Shown: positions 9,484-16,872 of the stretch, one piece after another
Layout of the letters: the number at the start of each line of letters is the position of its first letter
Position numbering within the stretch: position 1 is the stretch's first letter
NCBI GenBank assembly: GCA_024231955.1
Contig: JAAEPZ010000247.1
Span: forward strand, 1 to 64,000
Length of the DNA stretch: 64,000 nt
Direction of reading: 5' to 3'
Origin: a bacterium
GTDB taxonomy: Bacteria; Krumholzibacteriota; Krumholzibacteriia; JACNKJ01
Made by a program: the position numbers and the translations under genes
The notes under the pieces: generated by a model
The model's input: only the letters and a program-made list of their open reading frames with translations
Database searches by the model: none
What the model was told of the DNA's origin: nothing

Positions 9484-10593
9484 ACGAGCATCCAGAAAGA
9501 AACAGCCCTATACCGGTGGCACGTCGCCCAGGGGGCGAAGATCGTCGACTTTCACGGCTGGTCCCTGCCGGTCCAGTACACGGGCCTGATGGCTGAACAC
9601 GCCGCCGTTCGTAATGCGGCGGGTCTGTTCGATGTCAGCCACATGGGCGAAATCGAGGTGGCTGGTCCTGGCGCCCTCGAGCAGGTGAACCATCTGGTCA
9701 GCAACAACATCGCCAAGCTCGGTATCGGCCAGATACTCTATACGGTGGCCTGCAAGGAGGACGGCGGGATTCTGGACGACCTGCTGATCTACCGTCTCGG
9801 CGAGGAGCGGTTCTGGCTGGTGGTCAACGCCGGCAATCTGGACAAGCTGGCGGCCTGGACGGCTGAGCGGATTCAGGGACCGACCGTGACCAACCTTTCC
9901 GGCGGTATCTGTCAGATTGCGATCCAGGGTCCGCGCAGTCGGGAGATCATGCTCGCTTGCCCTCTGTTCGCCTCAGTGGCCGACCGTCTGGGCGACCTGC
10001 CCTACTACGAGTTCTTCGAGACGACTCTCGAGGGGCAGGAGATTATTCTCAGCCGGACGGGCTATACGGGCGAGGTCGGTTATGAGATCTACGTGCCCAA
10101 TGAGCTGGCCGAGATGGTTGCGGAATCGCTGATGACGGCCGGCGGGCAGTTCGGTCTCATGCCGTGCGGCCTGGGATGTCGCGATACCTTGCGCTTTGAA
10201 GCCTCCTATTGTCTGTACGGCAATGAACTGGATGAGACCACCGACCCCTACGAAGCCGGTCTTTTCTGGCTTGTGAAAATGAAGAAGGGGGATTTCATTG
10301 GCCGTGAAGCGTTGGCGCTGCGCAAGGACGATCCCGAAGCGCGTCGCCTGGTGGGCTTCGAGTGCCCCGGGCGCAAGGTCGCCCGTCACGGTTTCAGGGT
10401 TTTCTGCGGCGACGAGGAGATCGGCGTCGTCACGACCGGCAGTTTCTCGCCGACGCTGGGTAAGGTGCTCGGCATAGCCAAGATCCGCCGTGCCTTCCTG
10501 AAAGAGCCGTTGACCGTTGAAATTCGCGGAGAGAGAATACCCGTGGAGACCAGAAAAATGCCTTTCTACCAGAATCCAGAACAGCGCGCCTGA
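9484..10593 (+). CDS. gcvT: Glycine cleavage T protein (aminomethyltransferase), apparent ACG start
   Basis: Transfers the methylene group from aminomethyl-lipoyl GcvH to tetrahydrofolate, releasing ammonia. The conserved N-terminus (KETALYRWHVAQGAKIVDF, then HGWSLPVQY) is encoded in frame from 9496, but no ATG, GTG, TTG or CTG exists between the in-frame stop TAA at 9433 and the internal ATG at 9589. GGGAGG at 9471-9476 sits exactly 7 bases before ACG at 9484, so ACG, one transition from ATG, is the best start (369 aa). Starting at 9589 would delete 35 conserved residues. Other family motifs are FDVSHMGEIEV, SRTGYTGEVGYEIYV and the C-terminal GCV_T barrel (GVVTTGSFSPTLG). First gene of gcvT-H-PA-PB. 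Confidence 0.93.
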   Translation, partial: TSIQKETALYRWHVAQGAKIVDFHGWSLPVQYTGLMAEHAAVRNAAGLFDVSHMGEIEVAGPGALEQVNHLVSNNIAKLGIGQILYTVACKEDGGILDDLLIYRLGEERFWLVVNAGNLDKLAAWTAERIQGPTVTNLSGGICQIAIQGPRSREIMLACPLFASVADRLGDLPYYEFFETTLEGQEIILSRTGYTGEVGYEIYVPNELAEMVAESLMTAGGQFGLMPCGLGCRDTLRFEASYCLYGNELDETTDPYEAGLFWLVKMKKGDFIGREALALRKDDPEARRLVGFECPGRKVARHGFRVFCGDEEIGVVTTGSFSPTLGKVLGIAKIRRAFLKEPLTVEIRGERIPVETRKMPFYQNPEQRA

Positions 10594-10613
10594 GGCTGCG
10601 GAAGGAGATTATC

Positions 10614-10997
10614 GTGAGTGAGTATCCGAGCAACTGCCTTTATACCAAGGATCACGAGTGGGTTGCCGTTGAGGGCGACGTCGCCACCATCGGCATCACG
10701 GACTACGCGCAGGGAGAGCTTGACGCCATCACCTTCATCGAGCTGCCCGCCATGGGCGATCTGCTTGAGGTGGGCGGAGCCTGCGGCACCATAGAGGCGG
10801 TCAAGGTCGCGGAGGATATCTTTTCGCCGGTGGCCGGTGAGGTCGTCGATGTCAACGGCGCTCTGGAGGATGAGCCCGAAATCGTCAACAACTCCCCGTT
10901 CGATGACGGTTGGTTCTTCAAGGTCAAGCTCAGCAACACCGATGATCTGACCGATCTGATGGACAAGGATGCATACCTGGCCATGGTAGGAGAATAA
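10614..10997 (+). CDS. gcvH: Glycine cleavage H protein
   Basis: Lipoyl-carrier shuttle between the P, T and L proteins of the glycine cleavage complex. It has 127 residues, the normal length. The lipoylation site is K64 in GTIEAVKVAEDIFSPV, and the N-terminal TKDHEWV and the C-terminal hydrophobic strand (GWFFKVKL) are canonical. The start is GTG at 10614, preceded by GGAAGGAG. The stop at 10997 overlaps the ATG of gcvPA by one base (TAATG), implying coupled translation. Confidence 0.97.
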   Translation: MSEYPSNCLYTKDHEWVAVEGDVATIGITDYAQGELDAITFIELPAMGDLLEVGGACGTIEAVKVAEDIFSPVAGEVVDVNGALEDEPEIVNNSPFDDGWFFKVKLSNTDDLTDLMDKDAYLAMVGE

Positions 10998-12349
10998 TGC
11001 GCGGTTTTGTCCCCCACACCGAAGATGAGATCAGGACGATGCTGGCCGCCATCGGCGTAGCCGGCATCGACGACCTTTTCGCCACGGTGCCTGCCGACTG
11101 CCGCCTGGCGGCAGGTCTGGATATGCCCGACGGCCTGGATGAATACGGCACCGCCAGTCACATCGAGGGGCTGGCGGCGGCCAATCGTCCGGCCGGGGGA
11201 GAGCTGTGCTTCCTCGGCGGCGGCACCTATGATCGGGTAATTCCGGCTGTCGGATCGCAGATCCTGTCGCGTCCGGAATTCTACTCGGCCTACACGCCCT
11301 ATCAGCCCGAAGTCTCGCAGGGCACCCTGCAGATGATCTTCGAGTTTCAGACGCTCCTGGCGCGCCTGACGGGGATGGATGTCGCCAATGCCTCGCTCTA
11401 CGATGGCGCGAGTGCGCTGGCCGAAGCGGTAATTCTGGCCTGCGGCGCCAAGCGTCGCAAGAAGGTGCTGCTGCCCGGTTCGCTGCGGGCAGCCGGTCGG
11501 CGTGTGGTGGAGACATACACTCGCGGCATGGATCTGGAACTGGTCGAGATCCCCTGGGACGGCACGGGGCGGATCGACTCCGCCGCGCTCAGTGAGCAAC
11601 TCGGGGACGACGTGGCGGCCGTGGTGGTGCAGACACCGAACTACTTCGGTGTCGTCGAATCGCTCGCCGATCTGGCGGTTGAGATCCAGGCCGCCGGAGC
11701 GCTGGTTATCGCCTGTGTGGAGCCGACAAGTCTGGCGCTGCTGGAATCGCCCGGTGCGCAGGGTGCCGACATCGTAGTCGGCGAGGGGCAGAGCATCGGC
11801 ATCCCGATGAGCTTCGGGGGACCGGGACTCGGTCTGATGGCCGTCAGTCAGAAACTGGTGCGGAAGATCCCCGGACGGATTGTCGGCCGTACGGTCGACA
11901 ATCAGGGTCGGACCGGCTACGTGCTGACGCTCCAGACCCGCGAGCAGCACATTCGCCGCGAAAAGGCGACAAGCAACATCTGTACGAATCAGGGTTTGAT
12001 GGCTCTGGCGGCCACCGTCTACCTGGCGACCCTGGGGGAGAGCGGGCTGAAGACTCTGGCGCGGGGGCTGGCGGATCGTGCCGGCTACCTGGCGGACAAA
12101 ATCGAAGCGCTCCCCGGTTTCAGCCTCCCCTTCAGCGGCGACATCTACCAGGAGTTGGTGATCACGGCGCCGATCTCGGCCGAAGAGATCAGAGCGCAAG
12201 GCGCAGCCGAGGGGATTCACGCCGGGCTGGCGCTGGGCGGCGATTATCCCCTGCTGGGGGACAACGCGCTGCTGGTCACAGTGAGCGAGAAGCACAGTAT
12301 CGAGGACCTCGATCGCTTCGTCGCATTCCTCGGGAGGTGCACATCGTGA
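10997..12349 (+). CDS. gcvPA: Glycine dehydrogenase (decarboxylating) subunit 1
   Basis: N-terminal half of the split, PLP-dependent P protein; GcvPA pairs with GcvPB to decarboxylate glycine and load the aminomethyl group on GcvH. The 450-residue length is typical for the split form. Conserved blocks include FLGGGTYDRVIPAVGSQIL, YTPYQPEVSQGTLQMIFEFQ, GPGLGLMAVSQKLVRKIPGRIVG and REQHIRREKATSNICTNQGL. Its stop overlaps the GTG start of gcvPB (GTGA at 12346-12349). Confidence 0.97.
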   Translation: MRGFVPHTEDEIRTMLAAIGVAGIDDLFATVPADCRLAAGLDMPDGLDEYGTASHIEGLAAANRPAGGELCFLGGGTYDRVIPAVGSQILSRPEFYSAYTPYQPEVSQGTLQMIFEFQTLLARLTGMDVANASLYDGASALAEAVILACGAKRRKKVLLPGSLRAAGRRVVETYTRGMDLELVEIPWDGTGRIDSAALSEQLGDDVAAVVVQTPNYFGVVESLADLAVEIQAAGALVIACVEPTSLALLESPGAQGADIVVGEGQSIGIPMSFGGPGLGLMAVSQKLVRKIPGRIVGRTVDNQGRTGYVLTLQTREQHIRREKATSNICTNQGLMALAATVYLATLGESGLKTLARGLADRAGYLADKIEALPGFSLPFSGDIYQELVITAPISAEEIRAQGAAEGIHAGLALGGDYPLLGDNALLVTVSEKHSIEDLDRFVAFLGRCTS

Positions 12350-13797
12350 GCAGGATTCTATTCGAACTCTCCACCCCGGGGCGCCCCGGATTCGCACTGC
12401 CTGCCGGGGGGCCGCAAGGCACCGCGCGTCTGGGTGACAGTAAACTGCGTCAAGACGCCATGGGTCTGCCGGAGCTGAGCGAACTGGATGTGCTGCGGCA
12501 CTTCGTGGAGCTCTCCACGCTCAACCATTCGATCGCCGCTGGATTCTATCCGCTGGGTTCATGCACGATGAAATACAATCCCGTTCTCAACGAGAATCTG
12601 GCGGGACTGCCCGGTTTCGCGGGTTGCCATCCGGGGCAGACGCCGGAGACGGTGCAGGGCTGCCTCGAATTGATGTGGGAGCTTGAGCAAAAGCTCAAGG
12701 CCGTGACTGGCTTCCCCGCGGTTTCGCTGCAACCCGTAGCCGGGGCCCAGGGCGAGTTCGTCGCCATGGCCATCGCCCGGCGGTACTTCGAGGATCGCGG
12801 CGAGCGGCGGGAACTGGTGATCATACCCGACAGTGCCCACGGCACCAATCCCGCGAGTGTGGCCATGGCGGGCCTGAAATCCGTCACCATCAATTCGGGT
12901 GATAACGGACTGGTGAAGCTGGAATCGCTGGCCGAGGCGTTGAACGACAACGTTGCCGCCGTGATGTTGACCAACCCCAACACGCTGGGGCTGTTCGAAA
13001 CCGAGATCAGGGCCATCGCCAAGCTGGTGCACGACGCTGGGGCGCTCCTGTATATGGATGGCGCCAACATGAATGCCCTGACCGGCAGGGTGCATCCCGC
13101 CTCGCTGGGTTTTGATATGATGCACCTCAATCTGCATAAGACTTTCAGCACGCCTCATGGAGGTGGTGGTCCCGGCGCCGGACCTGTCGGTGTCACGGCC
13201 GAGCTGGCTGAATTCCTGCCCGGTCTCCGCGTGGTCAGGGGTGACGACGGCTTCCGCGCCAATCCCGCATCCAAGGCGATAGGCAGTGTTCATGGAGCCA
13301 ACGGCAACTTCGCCATGCTGCTGCGGGCCCTGGCCTACATCATTCGTCTGGGTGGCGATGGCCTCAAGGATGTGAGCGGCGGAGCGGTTCTCAACGCCAA
13401 CTATCTGCAGGCCCGTCTGCGTGACACCCTGGAGATTCCGCATGATGGACTCTGCATGCATGAGTTCGTGGCCAGCGGCCGCTCTTTGAAGCCGCACGGA
13501 GTCCGGACCATGGATGTGGCCAAACGACTCCTCGACTTCGGCATGCATGCGCCGACCATCTACTTCCCGCTCATCGTGCCCGAAGCGCTGATGATCGAAC
13601 CGACCGAGACCGAAAGCCTGGCTACGCTGGACGAGTTCGTCGCAGTGATGAAGCAGATCGTCGCGGAGGCGGCGGAGGATCCGGAAATACTGCTGAAGGC
13701 TCCCCTGACGACGCCGGTCGGCAGACTGGATGAGGTGGGAGCCGTGAAGAACCTGCTGGTTGTCGAACCGCCGACCGGCGAGGGGGAGGGCTCCTGA
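12346..13797 (+). CDS. gcvPB: Glycine dehydrogenase (decarboxylating) subunit 2
   Basis: PLP-binding half of the split glycine decarboxylase, 483 residues. The cofactor lysine is K265 in HLNLHKTFSTPHGGGGPG, and family blocks PLGSCTMKYNPVLNE and DSAHGTNPASV are present. GTG at 12346 lies 8 bases after GGGAGG (12332-12337) and overlaps the gcvPA stop; an alternative GTG at 12337 falls inside the Shine-Dalgarno region and is unlikely. Confidence 0.97.
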   Translation: MSRILFELSTPGRPGFALPAGGPQGTARLGDSKLRQDAMGLPELSELDVLRHFVELSTLNHSIAAGFYPLGSCTMKYNPVLNENLAGLPGFAGCHPGQTPETVQGCLELMWELEQKLKAVTGFPAVSLQPVAGAQGEFVAMAIARRYFEDRGERRELVIIPDSAHGTNPASVAMAGLKSVTINSGDNGLVKLESLAEALNDNVAAVMLTNPNTLGLFETEIRAIAKLVHDAGALLYMDGANMNALTGRVHPASLGFDMMHLNLHKTFSTPHGGGGPGAGPVGVTAELAEFLPGLRVVRGDDGFRANPASKAIGSVHGANGNFAMLLRALAYIIRLGGDGLKDVSGGAVLNANYLQARLRDTLEIPHDGLCMHEFVASGRSLKPHGVRTMDVAKRLLDFGMHAPTIYFPLIVPEALMIEPTETESLATLDEFVAVMKQIVAEAAEDPEILLKAPLTTPVGRLDEVGAVKNLLVVEPPTGEGEGS

Positions 13798-13808
13798 GTG
13801 TCGACGCG

Positions 13809-14609
13809 TTGAGTACCTGGCGTCTCCAGTCGGACGGTCCGCTGGATGGCGAAAACAACATGCGTCTCGATGGCGAATTGTTCGCGGCTTGCGAAGAGAG
13901 TGAATTGAACAGGGGCGGCTCCGGTGAGCCGCCCCTGCCCGTTTTGAGAACCTATACCTGGGATCCCTGGACCGTATCGCTGGGCCAGGGACAACAGCCC
14001 GATATGGCGCTTGACCTTGCTGAACTGAGACGACGAGGCTACGGTTGGGTACGGCGGCCAACCGGCGGGCGGGCTGTTTTCCATGCCGATGAGATCACTT
14101 ATGCCGTCATCGCCCCGCTGCGCGGCCCTTTCGCGGGGTCGCTGTCGGAAACGCACAGCCGGATCGCACATGCCCTGCAACGTTTCTACCGTTACCTCGG
14201 TCTGGAGACGGAGCTTTCGCGCCCCGCCCCCGCCGTCGAACTCTCACCCAGGATCAAGGCGCCCTGTTTCGTGGCCCCCGGCCTGGCGGAGCTTGAGGTT
14301 GACGGTCGGAAGATCGCCGGCAGCGCTCAGCGCCGCGGGCGCAGGGCATTTCTGCAGCACGGCTCGCTGCCGATCGGACCCGCGCATCTCGAATTGATCG
14401 ACCTGCTGCCGTTCGCCGAGGGGGACAGCGATGCGCGCGCCCGGATGCGCCGGGTGCTGGCCCGTCGATCGACCTGCCTGCGGGATCTGCTGCCTGAGAT
14501 CCCATCCGTCGGCGAATTGCAGATTCTTTTGGCGCAGGCTTTCGCGGAGGAGTTTGCACTCCGCTGGGAACCACCGGACAATGTGGAGGGGGGCGCCGAT
14601 GCCCGCTGA
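13809..14609 (+). CDS. lipM: LipM-like octanoyltransferase / lipoate-protein ligase family
   Basis: Biotin/lipoate A/B transferase (BPL_LplA_LipB) fold. It probably attaches octanoate or lipoate to GcvH, which fits its place at the end of the gcv cluster. Motifs are WRLQSDG at the N-terminus, VRRPTGGRAVFHADEITYA (the RR-TGG-AVFH acyl-binding block), and CFVAPGLAELEVDGRKIAGS. The last contains Cys153, aligned with the catalytic Cys of LipM, and the Lys of GRKIAGSAQ. The Cys favours LipM over LplA; no separate C-terminal LplA accessory domain is seen. TTG at 13809 is chosen because the conserved WRL block would be lost from the ATG at 13860; its ribosome binding site is weak and it probably relies on coupling to gcvPB, which ends 11 bases upstream. 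Confidence 0.85.
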   Translation: MSTWRLQSDGPLDGENNMRLDGELFAACEESELNRGGSGEPPLPVLRTYTWDPWTVSLGQGQQPDMALDLAELRRRGYGWVRRPTGGRAVFHADEITYAVIAPLRGPFAGSLSETHSRIAHALQRFYRYLGLETELSRPAPAVELSPRIKAPCFVAPGLAELEVDGRKIAGSAQRRGRRAFLQHGSLPIGPAHLELIDLLPFAEGDSDARARMRRVLARRSTCLRDLLPEIPSVGELQILLAQAFAEEFALRWEPPDNVEGGADAR

Positions 14610-15576
14610 TCGGCAACCGCTCCTCCGTGTAAACGGGCTGTGCTGCGCTTTCGGCGACGGGGCCGATCGGGCCATGGTCGTGGATGATCTCGCTTTCACG
14701 ATTGAGCGGGGGGAGACCCTCTGTCTGGTGGGGGAATCCGGGTGCGGCAAGACGATTACCGCGCTCTCCCTGCTGAAGCTGCCCCCGCGGGGGGCACGGA
14801 TCGTCGCCGGGGAGATGATCTTTCGGGGACGGGATCTGACGGGCATGAGCGAAAAGGAGATGCGCGACATCCGGGGGGGGGAGATCGCCATGATCTTCCA
14901 GGAGCCCATGACCAGTCTCAATCCTCTGCTCCGGGTGGGAGATCAGGTCGGCGAATCGCTGCGACGACATCGGCGGATGTCGGGAGCGGCCGCTCGAAGT
15001 GCCGTACTGGATCTGTTTGCCGAGGTCGGGATACCCGATCCCGCTCAGCGCCTCAACAGCTTTCCCCATGAACTGAGCGGAGGTCTGCGCCAGCGGGTGA
15101 TGATCGCCATGGCCCTGGCTTGCGGTCCCGCGCTGCTGATCGCCGATGAGCCGACAACGGCCCTGGATGTGACCATCCAGGCGCAGATACTACGCCGTCT
15201 GACCCACCTCCGCACATCGCGCAACCTGGCGATACTGTTGATTACCCACGATCTCGGCGTTGTCGCCGAGGTTGGCAGCCGGGTGCTGGTGATGTACGCC
15301 GGGCAGGTGGTGGAGAGCGCATCCGTGCCGGATCTGTTCGACACTCCGTTGCATCCCTATACGCGGGGACTGCTGGCCAGCTTGCCGCGTGTGGACCGGG
15401 ATGTCGGGCGGTTGACCGGCATTCCGGGAACGGTTCCGCAGCCGGGTGCCGTGCCCTCGGGGTGCCGTTTTCGTCCGCGCTGCACGGAGGCCGGTCCAGG
15501 TTGTGATGCAACGCAACATCTGGCAGGCGTGGGGGATGGTCGTGCCGTCCGCTGTTGCAGGACGGAGTCTCCGTGA
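14599..15576 (+). CDS. dppD: Peptide ABC transporter ATPase, DppD/OppD type
   Basis: One of two ATPases that energise a Dpp/Opp-family importer. It has 325 residues. Walker A is GESGCGKT at 45-52, with Q-loop [14 protein letters not shown], signature LSGGLRQRV, Walker [15 protein letters not shown], and H-loop [13 protein letters not shown]. The C-terminal oligopeptide/dipeptide domain ([12 protein letters not shown], then a [11 protein letters not shown] Cys cluster) is diagnostic of this family. ATG at 14599 overlaps the end of lipM by 11 bases, with GTGGAGGGG upstream. No permease or binding-protein gene is adjacent; those are at 31.4-34.7 kb. Confidence 0.93.
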   Translation: MPADRQPLLRVNGLCCAFGDGADRAMVVDDLAFTIERGETLCLVGESGCGKTITALSLLKLPPRGARIVAGEMIFRGRDLTGMSEKEMRDIRGGEIAMIFQEPMTSLNPLLRVGDQVGESLRRHRRMSGAAARSAVLDLFAEVGIPDPAQRLNSFPHELSGGLRQRVMIAMALACGPALLIADEPTTALDVTIQAQILRRLTHLRTSRNLAILLITHDLGVVAEVGSRVLVMYAGQVVESASVPDLFDTPLHPYTRGLLASLPRVDRDVGRLTGIPGTVPQPGAVPSGCRFRPRCTEAGPGCDATQHLAGVGDGRAVRCCRTESP

Positions 15577-16547
15577 GCACTCTCGTGAGCATCAGGGACC
15601 TCAACAAACGTTTCCCGATCCGCAGCGGGGCGCTGGGGCGCCGTAGCGGCTGGTTGCAGGCGCTGCGGGAGGTCTCGCTGGAGATACGCAGGGGGGAGAT
15701 CCTGGGCCTGGTCGGTGAATCGGGTTGCGGCAAAACCACGCTGGCCCGGTGTCTATTGCGGCTGGAGAGGGCGGACGGCGGCATAATTGAGCTTGAGGGG
15801 CGGGATCTGACGACCCTGACGCGGGGGGATCTGCGCGATATGCGTCGGTCGGTTCAACTGGTGTTCCAGGACCCATGGTCCTCGCTCAACCCACGGATGC
15901 GGATAAGGGACATCGTTGCGGAGCCTTTGCGAGTGCATGGGCTGGCCTCAGGGGCGGAGTTGGTGCGACGTACTGATGAGCTGCTGACGCTGGTCGGGCT
16001 GGAGGCGACCCATGGGGGCAGATATCCCCACGAGTTTTCGGGGGGGCAGCGTCAACGGATCGGTATTGCCCGCGCCCTGGCCACGGAGCCGCAGTTGCTG
16101 GTGGCCGACGAGCCGGTCAGCGCCCTGGATGTATCGGTGCAGGCGCAGATTATAAATCTGCTGCACGACTTGCGTGACCAATTGGGGTTGACGATTTTGT
16201 TCATCTCGCATGATCTGGCCGTGGTTCGGCAGATCTGCGACAGGGTAGCCGTAATGTATCTGGGGCAGATTGTGGAGAGCGCTCAAGCCGGGGATTTATT
16301 CGGGAATCCGTTGCACCCCTATTCGGGCGCATTACTGGCAGCCGTACCGCGCCCCGATCCGCGTTGTGGGGAGGAGCGGGTGAAGGGGAGAATTCTCGAA
16401 GGGGACCCTGTGGGAGGTGTGAAAGCATTCTCAGGTTGCGCCTTTCAGCCGCGTTGTTTCAAGGCAGAACCGGAATGTATGCGCAATTATCAGCCACTAT
16501 TGAACTTAGGGAATGATCGGTCTGTCCGTTGTCACCGTCATGAATAG
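15573..16547 (+). CDS. dppF: Peptide ABC transporter ATPase, DppF/OppF type
   Basis: Partner ATPase of the preceding gene, 324 residues. Walker A is GESGCGKT at 48-55, with Q-loop LVFQDPWSSLNPRMRI, signature FSGGQRQRIGIARAL, Walker B LLVADEPVSALDVS, and H-loop FISHDLAVVRQI. The C-terminal peptide-transporter extension is present (HPYSGALLAAVP, then the GCAFQPRC Cys motif). GTG at 15573 overlaps the upstream stop (GTGA), and GGACGGAG lies 8 bases before it. It is the last gene before a 233-base regulatory gap. Confidence 0.93.
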   Translation: MSTLVSIRDLNKRFPIRSGALGRRSGWLQALREVSLEIRRGEILGLVGESGCGKTTLARCLLRLERADGGIIELEGRDLTTLTRGDLRDMRRSVQLVFQDPWSSLNPRMRIRDIVAEPLRVHGLASGAELVRRTDELLTLVGLEATHGGRYPHEFSGGQRQRIGIARALATEPQLLVADEPVSALDVSVQAQIINLLHDLRDQLGLTILFISHDLAVVRQICDRVAVMYLGQIVESAQAGDLFGNPLHPYSGALLAAVPRPDPRCGEERVKGRILEGDPVGGVKAFSGCAFQPRCFKAEPECMRNYQPLLNLGNDRSVRCHRHE

Positions 16548-16567
16548 AATCAATGTAAAGAAAGCGG

Positions 16568-16596
16568 TTGACTCAACTAATTGTGAGTCATTACAT
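16568..16596 (+). promoter_or_regulatory. Candidate promoter with palindromic operator before the TonB receptor
   Basis: TTGACT at 16568-16573, 17 bases, then TTACAT at 16591-16596. A perfect inverted repeat TGACTCA (16569-16575) / TGAGTCA (16584-16590) lies exactly over the -35 box and spacer, where a repressor would block RNA polymerase. The -10 box is weak, which is usual for regulated receptor genes. No binding protein can be named. Confidence 0.4.
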
Positions 16597-16639
16597 TACC
16601 CTGTGTTCAGGTTGAACTTCCCCCAATTCCGAAACAGAG

Positions 16640-16677
16640 CCTTGCTTGAATCTATCGATTGATTTCAGGCAAGGAGG
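16640..16677 (+). promoter_or_regulatory. Leader hairpin whose 3' arm contains a Shine-Dalgarno sequence
   Basis: CCTTGCTTGAATC (16640-16652) pairs with GATTTCAGGCAAGG (16661-16674), with one wobble and one bulge, around an 8-base loop. The 3' arm runs into AAGGAGG (16671-16677), a perfect ribosome binding site 6 bases before a TTG at 16684. The site would be partly sequestered when the hairpin forms. Confidence 0.45.
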
Positions 16678-16683
16678 ATTCTG

Positions 16684-16872
16684 TTGAGGTCAGTCCTATC
16701 GTACGATATGGCACTGGAATACAATCGGGGATGGACGTTTGGGTTGGCGTCCTATTGGATAATGACAAAAGGGGATCAACATGACCGCTCGAGGTCTCTA
16801 CCTAAGTCTACTCCTTCTTCTCCTGCTCCCATGCCTCGCCTTCGCGCAGGGCGGAGGACCCGGAGAGGTTAA
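16684..16872 (+). other. Possible short leader reading frame overlapping the TonB-receptor start
   Basis: A 62-codon frame starts with TTG at 16684 behind the AAGGAGG described above and ends at 16872, 92 bases inside the receptor gene in another frame. Its second half only shadows the receptor gene, so it is unlikely to make a conserved protein. It could be a regulatory leader peptide. Confidence 0.2.

Noticed and set aside
10703..12397. 564-codon minus-strand frame over gcvH-gcvPA
   Set aside because: Shadow frame; the plus strand encodes well-conserved enzymes throughout.
12559..14061. 500-codon minus-strand frame over gcvPB
   Set aside because: Shadow frame without recognisable protein; spans two plus-strand genes.
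16684..16872. Stand-alone protein gene upstream of the TonB receptor
   Set aside because: Second half overlaps the receptor gene in another frame and shows no protein-like features; kept only as a possible leader frame.
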